The position numbers and the translations under genes are program-made. Of a stretch of DNA of 47,206 bases, positions 1-7,043 are shown one piece after another. Source of the DNA: Planctomycetaceae bacterium. GTDB taxonomy: Bacteria > Planctomycetota > PLA2. The number at the start of each line of letters is the position of its first letter. Within the stretch, counting starts at the first letter, position 1. The DNA lies in NCBI GenBank assembly GCA_011525755.1, contig WYBS01000167.1, forward strand, positions 1-47,206, read 5' to 3'. The notes under the pieces were generated by a model. The model was not told where the DNA came from, did no database searches, and saw only the letters and a program-made list of their open reading frames with translations.

Positions 1-129
1 ACGGGCCCGAACCGCGACGCCTACGTCCGGATCGACGCCCTCTTCGACTACGGCAACCTGGTCGAGGCAGCCCTCGGCCCGTTCGCCTTCATGGACCGCG
101 TGGACATCAACTACTCGTTCAACGGATGA
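1..129 (+). CDS. C-terminus of a glycine-rich surface lipoprotein paralog (partial, 5' end outside window)
   Basis: An open frame runs from base 1 to a TGA at 127-129 and gives the last 42 residues of a protein. The end reads DAYVRIDALFDYGN, then AALGPFAFMD, and closes with NYSFNG. It matches the C-terminus of the large lipoprotein ending at 4173 (DAFARVYAKFEYDN, AALGPFASVD, RFTFNG), including the terminal FNG. The two genes are therefore paralogs about 4 kb apart on the same strand. The N-terminal lipobox, Ig-like region and glycine-rich region seen in the complete copy are presumably upstream of the window, which I cannot confirm. Function is unknown; a cell-surface role is inferred only from the paralog. 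Confidence 0.85.
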   Translation, partial: TGPNRDAYVRIDALFDYGNLVEAALGPFAFMDRVDINYSFNG

Positions 130-207
130 ATCCAACCGACCCGGGGGACTCCCAACACCAACAGGGCTGCCCGACGCCCAACGCGGGCCGGCACTGGCAC
201 CTCCGGG

Positions 208-789
208 CTAGTCTTCTCTCGGCGCCGCCGCCCCTTGACGGCGGCGCCCTTCTTCCTTCCGCAGCCACGCGGCCGCGGCGAGGAGGACCGTGCCGGCCGC
301 GAGCGCCACCCACACGGACCCCGGGCCTTCGAAGGACCATCCGGACTGCGGCTCCGCAGCCGCGCTCAGCGGCGGGTAGGCCGTCCAGCCGGCGGGCCCG
401 CCCTCGAGGCCGCCGCGTGCCGCGCCGGACTCGAGGAACAGCCACGCGGCGGACACGCCGAGCGCCGCCGCCGCCACGAGCGCCGCACGGCGCCATCCCG
501 CGGCGACGAGGCAGATCGAGGCGAATGCCGCGAGCAGGATGAGCCGCGCCGGCCAAACGCCCGTGCCCGGGATCCCGCCTGCGCCCTCCGCCCCCGGCGA
601 CTGCGCGTCCCAAGAAAGCGCGCGGGCGACGATCGGCAGCATCAGGTAGTGTTGGAAGAACACCGGGGGGGCGGCGTCTAGGCCCGGCGCCGACGCTCTT
701 GCCTCCACGACGACCGCCGGAATGCAGCAGGCCGCGCCGACGAGCGCGGCGCCGAACCCCAATGCCAGAAAGCAAGCCGCGCTGCGCAA
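208..789 (-). CDS. Hypothetical four-helix membrane protein with a cytochrome-oxidase-I-like loop motif
   Basis: The predicted protein has 193 residues and four hydrophobic segments, at about 5-30, 80-98, 101-119 and 156-176, and a basic, charged C-terminus. Residues 134-142 read GWTAYPPLS, very like the periplasmic loop that precedes helix IV in subunit I of heme-copper oxidases (W-T-x-Y-P-P-L-S). None of the heme or copper histidines of that subunit is present, so this is not an oxidase. The best start is a TTG at 789-787; no ATG lies close enough to keep the first helix. A TAGGAT hexamer sits 9 nt upstream of it. The gene is divergent from the small XRE regulator. Function unknown; an oxidase-related accessory role is only a guess. 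Confidence 0.6.
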   Translation of the reverse strand: MRSAACFLALGFGAALVGAACCIPAVVVEARASAPGLDAAPPVFFQHYLMLPIVARALSWDAQSPGAEGAGGIPGTGVWPARLILLAAFASICLVAAGWRRAALVAAAALGVSAAWLFLESGAARGGLEGGPAGWTAYPPLSAAAEPQSGWSFEGPGSVWVALAAGTVLLAAAAWLRKEEGRRRQGAAAPRED

Positions 790-798
790 GGTCCGTCC

Positions 799-804
799 AT
801 CCTA
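799..804 (-). promoter_or_regulatory. Putative -10 box (TAGGAT), leaderless arrangement
   Basis: On the minus strand a TAGGAT hexamer ends 9 nt before the TTG start at 789. No Shine-Dalgarno sequence lies between. It belongs to the recurrent TAnnnT-plus-6-to-9-nt pattern of this window. Confidence 0.3.
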
Positions 805-808
805 ACGC

Positions 809-837
809 TTGCAGGACGCGGCGTCCCGCGATACGAT
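809..837 (+). promoter_or_regulatory. Putative sigma-70 promoter of the small XRE gene
   Basis: TTGCAG at 809-814 and TACGAT at 832-837 are separated by 17 nt, the optimal spacing for a housekeeping promoter. Transcription would start near 844, giving a leader of about 17 nt that contains the GGAGG of the gene starting at 861. Confidence 0.45.
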
Positions 838-860
838 CGCCTCCGGAAACGGAGGACAGA

Positions 861-1094
861 GTGGAAGACTCCCTGCGCGCGCGGCGGGAGGCGTTGGGCC
901 TTACCGCGCTTGAGATGGCGGGGCTCTCGGGATGCCCGGTGGAGGTCGTCCTGCGCGCCGAGTTCGGCCTCGAGGTGCCCCGCGAAGCGGCGGTCGCGCG
1001 GCTCGCGCGGGCCTACTGCGTGGCGCCCGACGAGTACCTGCGCCGCGCGCTCGATGCCGCCGAGCGGAGCACCGCACCCGAGACGACGCCCTGA
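861..1094 (+). CDS. Small XRE-family helix-turn-helix DNA-binding protein
   Basis: This 77-residue protein consists almost entirely of one Cro/C1-type helix-turn-helix domain. LRARREALGLTALEMA corresponds to helices 1-2, the following GLSGCPVEVVLRAE to the recognition region, and VARLARAYCVAPDEYL to the closing helices. The start is a GTG at 861 preceded by GGAGG at 851-855 with 5-nt spacing, which decides against the longer upstream reading of the frame. It probably acts as a transcription regulator. Its target is not evident; the divergent membrane gene and the lipoprotein gene downstream are the obvious candidates. It has no sensory domain. Confidence 0.75.
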   Translation: MEDSLRARREALGLTALEMAGLSGCPVEVVLRAEFGLEVPREAAVARLARAYCVAPDEYLRRALDAAERSTAPETTP

Positions 1095-1254
1095 AACCGG
1101 GACCGCCCCCCTCGCGCCTCGATGGTTCCCCGGGCCCCTCCCCTTCTCTGTAAAAACATGGTTCCCGGCAACCTCCCCTCGCGTTAACATCGAAGACGGC
1201 AACCTCGAGGAACCTGCGTCTCGGTGGGCTCGTTCAGGTAAGACGGAGGCGGGC

Positions 1255-4173
1255 ATGCGCAAGTCGGCGGCGTTGGGCCTGATGCTGTTCATTGGTCTCG
1301 CGGGTTCGTGCGACGGCGGCGGAGGAGAGGACTCGGGGGGCACGTTCTTCCTCGTGCAGTTCCTCGAGTCCGGCCAGAACGCGATCCCGCGCAACCGGAC
1401 GCTGAGGTTCCGTTTCTCCGCGCCGGTCGCTCTCTCGCAGGACTTCTCCCAGCGGCTGAAGATCACGAACGTCGAGCCTTCGAACTTCTCGCTCGCCATC
1501 GGAACCTACATCGTCACGGGCGACGAGGTCACCTTCGTGCCGCGGCTGCCCGAGAGCCCGGATCGCGCCGACGCGGGGTTCCGCGCGAACGCGGACTACC
1601 ACGTCTTCCTCAAGGGCGGCCCCGACTCGCTGCGCTCCGTGGCGGGCGACACGCTCGCGCAGCAGCAGGAGTTCCTCTTCGACACGAACGAGTTCTTCGA
1701 GGATCCGGTGCCGGCCGCACCGCCGCGCGCGCTCACGCTCCTCGCGCGGGATCTCACGACGGACCAGACCGTCGATCTCTCGCGCGCCGATCCGCGGCCG
1801 CAGGAGGTCGCGCTGCTCGACAGCAACGCCCTGCTCCAGAAGGGGCTCGCGATCGAGCCCGGCGGCGGCGGCGCGCCGAGCTACGCCACGCCGTGGGTTT
1901 TCGAGCTGTACGTGAGCGAACCGCTCGACCCGGCCACCGTGACGACGGACCTGATCGAGCTCCTGGAGATCCGGAACGACGCGCTCACGGGCGCGACCAC
2001 CGCGGACCCGGGCCACGTCGGGGATCCGGTCAGCTTCAAGGTCCCGATCCTCGTCAGCATGTTCCAGCGGCCCGACTCCACGGGCCAGCTCCGGATGTTC
2101 ATCCGCGTGCAGGCGGCCCAGACGCTCGTGGACGACGCGCGCTACCGTCTCACCTTCTCCGGGGCGATCCTCGGCATCGACTTCCGCCGCACGTTCACCG
2201 GCGACAACGGCGTCACCGGGGACGGCGAGCTCGTCACCGAGCCCGGCGGCCTCGGGTACACGACCGAGTTCCTCGTGTATGACCGGCCCGCCATCACCTC
2301 CTCGCGGACCGTCACCTACGATCCGCTGACGGACGGGATCGAGCCCGAGGCGGGACAGACGACGCCGGACGAGAACCTCTACAACACGGCGCTCTACAAT
2401 CCCGCCTTCGCGCCGAGCACGGCCCTCGGCAAGGTGAGCGACTTCGGGGACGGCAGCGACGGCAATCTCTCCGTGAGCGGGAGTTCGACCCTCACGATCG
2501 ACACGGGGGACACCCCGAACGGCCCGTCGGGCATCTCGGTCACCGTGACCGACCTCGACTACCTGGACAGCTACACCAACGCGAGCATGCCCACGGCCGG
2601 GGCGCGCACCGTGAACGGCTTCCTGCCGACGGAGTTCCAGCTCGAGAACCTGACCGTCTCCACCGGCTCGACGCTGCGGATCATCGGCGTCAATCCCTGT
2701 CGGCTGCTCGTGAGGGGTCTCGTGCAGATCACAGGAACCGTGGATGCCGGCGGGTTCGCTGGCAAGGACGGATCGCTGAGCATCGCGGTGCCGGGCGCCG
2801 GGGGCCCGGGCGGCTACGCCGGAGGCGTGAGCCCGAAGGGCGACAAGAGCTGCGCGCTGTACGGCGGCGGCAACTGCGCCTCGTACGACGGCTTCCTGAA
2901 CGTGTGCCCCGCGGCGAAGGCGAAGTTCCCGTTCACGCGCAAGGGCGAAGGCCCGGGGCGAGGCAACCAGGGCGGCGATTCGCATCCCTACTGGGCGCAG
3001 CTGAACAGCGGCGGGAGCGCTTCCGCGGGCGACAACACGGGCACCGGCGGCGGCGGCGGAAGCCACGGGGCCGCCGGCACGAGCGGCGAGGACCGCATCA
3101 ACGCCGGCGGCGCGCCCGGAACCCCTGGCCCGTCGTGCTCGAGATACGGGGATCCCAACTCGAGCGTCATCGGGGCGCGCGGCATGCCGGGCCCGACGTA
3201 CGGCGACCGGACCGCGAGGGACTGGATGGGCGGCTCCGGCGGCGGCGGCGGCGGAAGCGTGGGCGAGCACAGCGGCGCCATCGGCGCGTACGGGACGAGC
3301 GGCGGCGGCGGCGGCGGCGGCGGGGGATTCCTCGAGATCGTCTCGGCCGGCGCCATCTTCGTGACCGGCGGGGGCAAGGTCAGCGTCGTCGGAGGGCAGG
3401 GCGGCGCGGGCTACTTCGAGGCCAACGTCAGCCCGCAGTACGGCACGACGTACCAGCAGTCCTGGAACACGGTGTCGGGGGGCGGCGGGGGCGGCGCCGG
3501 CGGCACCATCAGCCTCGTGTCCGGCGGCGACATCAACATCACCGGCGGCCTCCTCGACGCCCGCGGCGGCCTTGGCGGGATCCGCGGGTCCTACCCCGGC
3601 GGCGGGATCACCACCAACGGATCCAACGCCGGCGGCACCGGCGGCAGGGGATTCATCTACCTGATGGACATCGACGGCGTCATCGAGGGGGCGCCCGGGG
3701 GCGCGATCACGGTGGGCGAGTACGACGCCTTCCAGTACGGCGTCCTGACCGTCGAGAGGTTCGACCTGGGCCGCTTCGGCGGGATCACGGCGATCACCGA
3801 GATGTTCGGGATGCCTGCCGCCGACCCGGACTATGATCCGCTCGACGCGCTCGACGTGATCGCGCACGTGAGCGCGGGCCAGCGCGTCCGCATCTACGTG
3901 AGTTCCGCCAAGGCGCATCCGGAGAACCCGCTTCTCCCGGACGTGCCGACCGAGACCGCGCTGTTCGAGGTCGCCCTCGTGCGGTTCGAGGCGGGCGCGA
4001 CGACCATCGACGTCACGGGGGACATGGAGGACCTCAATCCCGCGGGCCTCCCCGCCCGCGATGCGTTCGCGCGCGTCTACGCGAAGTTCGAGTACGACAA
4101 CGGGATCGATGCGGCGCTCGGGCCGTTCGCCTCGGTGGACTCGTTCACCGTGCGATTCACGTTCAACGGGTGA
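1255..4173 (+). CDS. Large glycine-rich surface lipoprotein with N-terminal Ig-like region
   Basis: The 972-residue protein starts at ATG 1255, with GGAGG at 1245-1249. Residues 1-19 form a lipoprotein signal ending in LAGSC, so Cys19 would be lipidated. The next ~110 residues (SGQNAIPRNRTLRFRFSAP...) resemble a bacterial Ig-like domain of the Big_5/SbsA type, and a second related region follows around 220-380. From about residue 496 to 808 the sequence is extremely rich in glycine (runs of GGGGGG) alternating with short strands such as ISLVSGGDINITGG, suggesting a repetitive beta-structure exposed at the surface. The C-terminus matches the partial protein at the start of the window. Its codon use and GC are like its neighbours'. 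Adhesion or envelope structure is an inference; no enzymatic motif is visible. Confidence 0.85.
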   Translation: MRKSAALGLMLFIGLAGSCDGGGGEDSGGTFFLVQFLESGQNAIPRNRTLRFRFSAPVALSQDFSQRLKITNVEPSNFSLAIGTYIVTGDEVTFVPRLPESPDRADAGFRANADYHVFLKGGPDSLRSVAGDTLAQQQEFLFDTNEFFEDPVPAAPPRALTLLARDLTTDQTVDLSRADPRPQEVALLDSNALLQKGLAIEPGGGGAPSYATPWVFELYVSEPLDPATVTTDLIELLEIRNDALTGATTADPGHVGDPVSFKVPILVSMFQRPDSTGQLRMFIRVQAAQTLVDDARYRLTFSGAILGIDFRRTFTGDNGVTGDGELVTEPGGLGYTTEFLVYDRPAITSSRTVTYDPLTDGIEPEAGQTTPDENLYNTALYNPAFAPSTALGKVSDFGDGSDGNLSVSGSSTLTIDTGDTPNGPSGISVTVTDLDYLDSYTNASMPTAGARTVNGFLPTEFQLENLTVSTGSTLRIIGVNPCRLLVRGLVQITGTVDAGGFAGKDGSLSIAVPGAGGPGGYAGGVSPKGDKSCALYGGGNCASYDGFLNVCPAAKAKFPFTRKGEGPGRGNQGGDSHPYWAQLNSGGSASAGDNTGTGGGGGSHGAAGTSGEDRINAGGAPGTPGPSCSRYGDPNSSVIGARGMPGPTYGDRTARDWMGGSGGGGGGSVGEHSGAIGAYGTSGGGGGGGGGFLEIVSAGAIFVTGGGKVSVVGGQGGAGYFEANVSPQYGTTYQQSWNTVSGGGGGGAGGTISLVSGGDINITGGLLDARGGLGGIRGSYPGGGITTNGSNAGGTGGRGFIYLMDIDGVIEGAPGGAITVGEYDAFQYGVLTVERFDLGRFGGITAITEMFGMPAADPDYDPLDALDVIAHVSAGQRVRIYVSSAKAHPENPLLPDVPTETALFEVALVRFEAGATTIDVTGDMEDLNPAGLPARDAFARVYAKFEYDNGIDAALGPFASVDSFTVRFTFNG

Positions 4174-4188
4174 CGCGGAAGGAAGGGG

Positions 4189-4213
4189 GCTCCGGGGCGG
4201 GAATCCCCGGAGC
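4189..4213 (+). terminator. Stem-loop after the lipoprotein gene (G-tract repeat copy)
   Basis: GCTCCGGGG at 4189-4197 pairs perfectly with CCCCGGAGC at 4205-4213 around a 7-nt loop, starting 16 nt after the stop codon. There is no U-tract, so factor-independent termination is uncertain. The left arm contains the GGGGGCTCCGGGG core that recurs in the window. Confidence 0.45.
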
Positions 4214-4268
4214 ACCCTCGCCGCGGATTCCGGGGCGACGACCGTACGCCGCGCGGAGAGGAGCCACC

Positions 4269-4868
4269 ATGGGAACCCGGGATCCGCGGGTCGATGCCTA
4301 CATCCGGAAGTCTCCCGACTTCGCGCGCCCGATCCTCGCGCGCCTCCGCGACGACGTGCACGCGTGCTGCCCCAAGGTCGTCGAGACGGTCAAGTGGAAC
4401 ATGCCGGCCTTCGAGTACGAGGGCCTGCTCTGCGGCCTCGCCGCATTCAAGGGCCACTGCACGTTCGGCTTCTGGAAGCATGCCCTCGTCGTGGGTGACG
4501 ACCCGAAGGCGAACGAGGCGATGGGGAGCTTCGGCCGGATCACGAGCGTCGCCGACCTGCCGGGCAGGTCCGTCTTCCGTCGCTACGTCCGGAAGGCGAT
4601 GCGCCTCAACGAGCAGGGAGTGAAGACGCCGCGCGAGAAGGCGCGCCCGAGAAAGCCGATCCCGATGCATCCCGCTCTCAGGCGGGCCCTCGCGGGGGAC
4701 CGGAAGGCCGCCGCCACCTTCAAGGCCTTCTCGCCGAGCCACCAACGCGAGTACGTCGAGTGGATCGCGGAGGCGAAGCAGGAGGAGACCCGCGCCCGGC
4801 GTGTCGCGCAGGCGGTCGAATGGCTGGCCGAGGGCAAGCCTCGCAACTGGAAGTACACGAAGCGGTAA
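4269..4868 (+). CDS. DUF1801 / YdeI-OmdA domain protein
   Basis: The 199-residue protein starts at ATG 4269, preceded by GGAGAGGAG. Residues ~12-110 (KVVETVKWNMPAFEYEG, CTFGFWKHA) carry the DUF1801 fold typical of YdhG-like proteins. Residues ~125-195 (HPALRRALAGDRKAAATFKA, then EYVEWIAEAKQEETRARR and KPRNWKY) match the YdeI/OmpD-associated (OmdA) domain. The two modules are often fused in this order in stand-alone cytoplasmic proteins. The molecular role of the family is poorly defined; a bacteriocin-protection label is attached to OmdA in databases but is not demonstrated here. The gene appears monocistronic. Confidence 0.8.
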   Translation: MGTRDPRVDAYIRKSPDFARPILARLRDDVHACCPKVVETVKWNMPAFEYEGLLCGLAAFKGHCTFGFWKHALVVGDDPKANEAMGSFGRITSVADLPGRSVFRRYVRKAMRLNEQGVKTPREKARPRKPIPMHPALRRALAGDRKAAATFKAFSPSHQREYVEWIAEAKQEETRARRVAQAVEWLAEGKPRNWKYTKR

Positions 4869-5007
4869 CCGCGTGCCCGGCGCGGTGTGCGGATCCCGTG
4901 CTCACGGGAGCGTCCCGCGACGACCCGCGGGTCCCGCGTCCGCATCGCGGGGGATCGCGGGGGACGCTGGCTCGCCCCGGGGAACCGGCCCTATTTCCCG
5001 TACGTGC

Positions 5008-5021
5008 CTTGCATCTGCAAG
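5008..5021. promoter_or_regulatory. Palindrome CTTGCA-TC-TGCAAG, candidate operator
   Basis: A perfect inverted repeat with 6-bp arms lies 33 nt upstream of the ATG of the first winged-helix-like gene and just upstream of its TATCCT -10-like box. Its position suits a site for autoregulation or for another repressor. Confidence 0.35.
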
Positions 5022-5039
5022 AAATCAATGACGGCAGGG

Positions 5040-5045
5040 TATCCT
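5040..5045 (+). promoter_or_regulatory. Putative -10 box (TATCCT), leaderless arrangement
   Basis: TATCCT ends 8 nt before the ATG at 5054 and no Shine-Dalgarno sequence is present, so transcription would begin at or next to the start codon. Confidence 0.4.
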
Positions 5046-5053
5046 CTGTGTTC

Positions 5054-5389
5054 ATGACGGCAAAGCTCACCATCACACTTAGCCCGGACGTCCTCAAGGC
5101 GCTCCGGGCATCGAAGACCATAAGGCTCGCGGTCGAGACCGGCGCGGGCCGCACGGGCGCCGCACGGGCCATGGGCCCCGCCCCGCGCGGCGCCAAGGAC
5201 GGCTTCCGCGAAGGCAGCCTCCCCGCGAAGCTCCTCCAGTGGGCGAAGGGACGCAAGGATCCCTTCCGCGTCCCGGAGGTCATGAAGCACCTGAAGATCA
5301 AGCGCGGCCACGCCTCGATGCTCATCGCCTACGCCTCGCGCGCGGGCGCGGTGAAGCGCGTGGGTCGCGGCGCCTACACGACCGCCTGA
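5054..5389 (+). CDS. Small winged-helix-like DNA-binding protein, paralog A
   Basis: This 111-residue protein begins MTAKLTITLSPDVLKAL. It has three parts: an N-terminal strand-helix unit (~1-35), a Gly/Ala/Arg-rich linker (~36-60), and a C-terminal block. That block (SLPAKLLQWAKGRKDPF, PEVMKHLKIKRGHASMLIAY, GAVKRVGRGAYTTA) looks like a winged helix: an HTH followed by a beta-wing ending in RVGRGAY. A close paralog lies at 6576-6908, and LQWAKGRK, HASM and RGxY are shared. The ATG at 5054 is chosen because both paralogs begin MTA[KS] at the same place and the conserved block starts there. A transcription regulator is likely; ligand and targets are unknown. The N-terminal strand could mediate dimerisation. 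Confidence 0.65.
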   Translation: MTAKLTITLSPDVLKALRASKTIRLAVETGAGRTGAARAMGPAPRGAKDGFREGSLPAKLLQWAKGRKDPFRVPEVMKHLKIKRGHASMLIAYASRAGAVKRVGRGAYTTA

Positions 5390-5403
5390 CCCGCGGACGG
5401 CCA

Positions 5404-5425
5404 GGCCCCTGGGCGACCGGGGGCC
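5404..5425 (+). terminator. Possible terminator stem-loop
   Basis: GGCCCC at 5404-5409 can pair with GGGGCC at 5420-5425, 15 nt after the stop of the gene at 5054-5389. There is no U-tract. Confidence 0.3.
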
Positions 5426-5648
5426 GGCCGCAAGATCGCTGCTCCGCGTCCGGCGGAGCGGACTCACACGGCGGGAAGCTCGCACCGCGAAGGTACTCGC
5501 GCATCCGCGCGATGGCATCGCGCTGTGCGACACCCTATGCGCGGTACGGCCCGTCTACATGGGCGGACGCGGCCCGGGGCGGGCTGCCCTCTGCCCCCGG
5601 AGCCCCCGCACCTCCCCCAGTCCACGGCGTTCGCGGGGTCCCTCCCTT

Positions 5649-5662
5649 TTTGACATGTCAAA
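5649..5662. promoter_or_regulatory. Perfect 14-bp palindrome TTTGACATGTCAAA
   Basis: A fully symmetric AT-rich site lies 50 nt upstream of the ATG at 5713, in otherwise GC-rich DNA. It contains TTGACA, a perfect -35 sequence, but no convincing -10 follows at 16-18 nt. It may be an operator overlapping a promoter. Confidence 0.45.
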
Positions 5663-5712
5663 GCGGGCGATCCGGCACCTCGGGGATGCGTATGCACCTT
5701 CGGAGGGAGAAC

Positions 5713-6501
5713 ATGGTCCGGACACTCGTGCTGCTCGCCGCGATCGCGTTTCCCTTGGGCGCACAGGAGACGACCGCCAGATCGAAGCCCGGGAAGACGC
5801 GAATCGCGCTCGACAGGGCATTTCGCGGCCGGATCGTCTCGATCAGGAAGCGCCGCGTCACGATCGCGTACGACTTCGAGGACGCGCAGCAGCTCAAGGA
5901 CTTCGAGGAGGCGCGCCCGCCGCGGCTGCTTGCCGCCACGGGAAAGCCGGCGAGGATCGAGGACGGGCGCCTCGTGCTCGAGGGATCGGCGTCGATCCGG
6001 CACAGGATGGAGAGCGCGGGCGGGATCGCCGCGACGTTCCAGGTGCGGGCCGGCGAGCTGAAGAACGTCGGCGCGGTCGTGACCGAGCCCGTCCTCTCCG
6101 ACTTCTACATCGTCTACAACCTCTTCGACTACCGTTTCAACATGCGCGGCGCGATGCACATCGCCGCGGTCGGGCTCCGCGAGGACGAGGGGGCCGAGGA
6201 TGCGTCCTCGGGCCTCGTCAACTTCCGCGACATCTTCAGCGGCAGCCTCCGGAAGACGGTGCAGGTCGGGCGCGACGTCGCCGTGGAGGTGCGGAAGGAG
6301 GGATGGAAGGAGTTCTTCCGCGCGGGCGACGTCAAGGGGAAGGGGTCGTCGAAGGGCAAGACCAAGGAGATGGCAGCGTGCAAGTTCGGGTTCTTCGTCC
6401 ACGAGTCGAGCGCGAGCTTCGATGACCTCGTGCTCACCTGCGACCTCTCCGACGAGTACCTCGACCTCGAGGGGCTGCGCGCCGAGATCGACGGCCGTTG
6501 A
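5713..6501 (+). CDS. Exported protein of unknown function, LamG/DUF1080-like core
   Basis: The 262-residue protein starts at ATG 5713, directly after GGAGGGAGA; nearby upstream ATGs at 5686 and 5692 lack this. Residues 1-17 form a signal peptide (VLLAAIAFPLGA, cleavage before QE). The body (YDFEDAQQLKDFEE, RIEDGRLVLEGS, then a long beta-rich stretch and SFDDLVLTCDLS) resembles the jelly-roll concanavalin-like domains called LamG or DUF1080, where such phrases frame the sandwich. This match is by general pattern only. A Lys/Gly/Ser-rich loop lies near 215. It lies between the two winged-helix-like paralogs, which may regulate it. No catalytic residues can be named. Confidence 0.7.
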   Translation: MVRTLVLLAAIAFPLGAQETTARSKPGKTRIALDRAFRGRIVSIRKRRVTIAYDFEDAQQLKDFEEARPPRLLAATGKPARIEDGRLVLEGSASIRHRMESAGGIAATFQVRAGELKNVGAVVTEPVLSDFYIVYNLFDYRFNMRGAMHIAAVGLREDEGAEDASSGLVNFRDIFSGSLRKTVQVGRDVAVEVRKEGWKEFFRAGDVKGKGSSKGKTKEMAACKFGFFVHESSASFDDLVLTCDLSDEYLDLEGLRAEIDGR

Positions 6502-6562
6502 GATTCCTCCGCGCCGGCGATCGGCGCCGACGCGTTTGATTGCATGCGGCCATCCCGGCCCG

Positions 6563-6568
6563 TATGCT
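6563..6568 (+). promoter_or_regulatory. Putative -10 box (TATGCT), leaderless arrangement
   Basis: TATGCT ends 7 nt before the ATG at 6576, with no Shine-Dalgarno sequence. A TTGATT lies at 6536-6541, but the 21-nt spacing is long for a -35. Confidence 0.4.
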
Positions 6569-6575
6569 CCGCCAC

Positions 6576-6908
6576 ATGACGGCAAGCATCACCATCACGC
6601 TCAGCGACGAGGTATTCGAGGTCCTTCGCCGGGAGCGGTCGATCACCATCGAGCTCGACTCCTCCCGGGGGAGCGGACGTGCGCCCGCCGCGGGGGCGGC
6701 CAAGGCGGCGCCGGAGGGCGGATTCCGCCCCGGGAGCCTTCCCGGGAAGCTCGTCCAGTGGGCGAAGGGACGCAAGAAGCCCTTCGGGGTCCGCGATGTG
6801 ATGAAGGCGCTCAAGGTGAAGCGCGCGCACGCCTCGATGGTGCTGACCCGGGTGGTGAACGCCGGAGGACTGAAGCGCATGGGTCGGGGCGAGTACGCCG
6901 CGACCTGA
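6576..6908 (+). CDS. Small winged-helix-like DNA-binding protein, paralog B
   Basis: This 110-residue protein begins MTASITITLSDEVFEVL and has the same architecture as the protein at 5054-5389: an N-terminal strand-helix, a Gly/Ala-rich linker and a C-terminal winged-helix-like block (LVQWAKGRKKPF, VRDVMKALKVKRAHASM, GLKRMGRGEYAAT). The linker is the least conserved part. An in-frame ATG four codons upstream (6564) overlaps the TATGCT box, so 6576 is preferred and agrees with the paralog. The pair flanks one exported gene, suggesting duplication of a regulator around its target. Function is inferred from the fold only. Confidence 0.65.
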   Translation: MTASITITLSDEVFEVLRRERSITIELDSSRGSGRAPAAGAAKAAPEGGFRPGSLPGKLVQWAKGRKKPFGVRDVMKALKVKRAHASMVLTRVVNAGGLKRMGRGEYAAT

Positions 6909-7031
6909 GCGCAAGACCCGAAGTCCCTCGCGGGAACGCCCGCTCGCCCGCCCCCCGGGGGGGCATGCACCGGCCTGTCCCCCTCGTCGGCGGGCCGACC
7001 GCTTTTGACGTCGCGTTGACTGCCGTGGGGC

Positions 7032-7037
7032 TATCCT
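7032..7037 (+). promoter_or_regulatory. Putative -10 box (TATCCT), leaderless arrangement
   Basis: TATCCT ends 6 nt before the ATG at 7044; no Shine-Dalgarno sequence is present. Two TTGAC sequences lie upstream, at 7005-7009 and 7016-7020, but at non-ideal spacing. Confidence 0.4.
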
Positions 7038-7043
7038 GCCGGC

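Larger units (their letters stand above)
5390..5712. other. 323-nt intergenic region
   Basis: No plausible gene is seen here. The region holds a GGCCCC/GGGGCC stem at 5404-5425 that could end transcription of the upstream gene. It also holds a CCCCCGGAGCCCCC copy of the G-tract repeat at 5594-5607 (reverse orientation) and an AT-rich palindrome at 5649-5662, plus the ribosome binding site of the next gene. Confidence 0.6.

Noticed and set aside
1209-1234. ECF-type promoter GGAACC-N16-CGTT before the lipoprotein gene
   Set aside because: Weak match to a variable consensus; I cannot show it is better than chance, although a possible target of the ECF sigma at 32642-34372.
1234-4215. 993-codon open frame on the minus strand opposite the glycine-rich lipoprotein
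   Set aside because: Arg/Ala/His-rich translation without domains, typical shadow frame in high-GC DNA. The plus-strand gene has a lipobox, ribosome binding site and a paralog.
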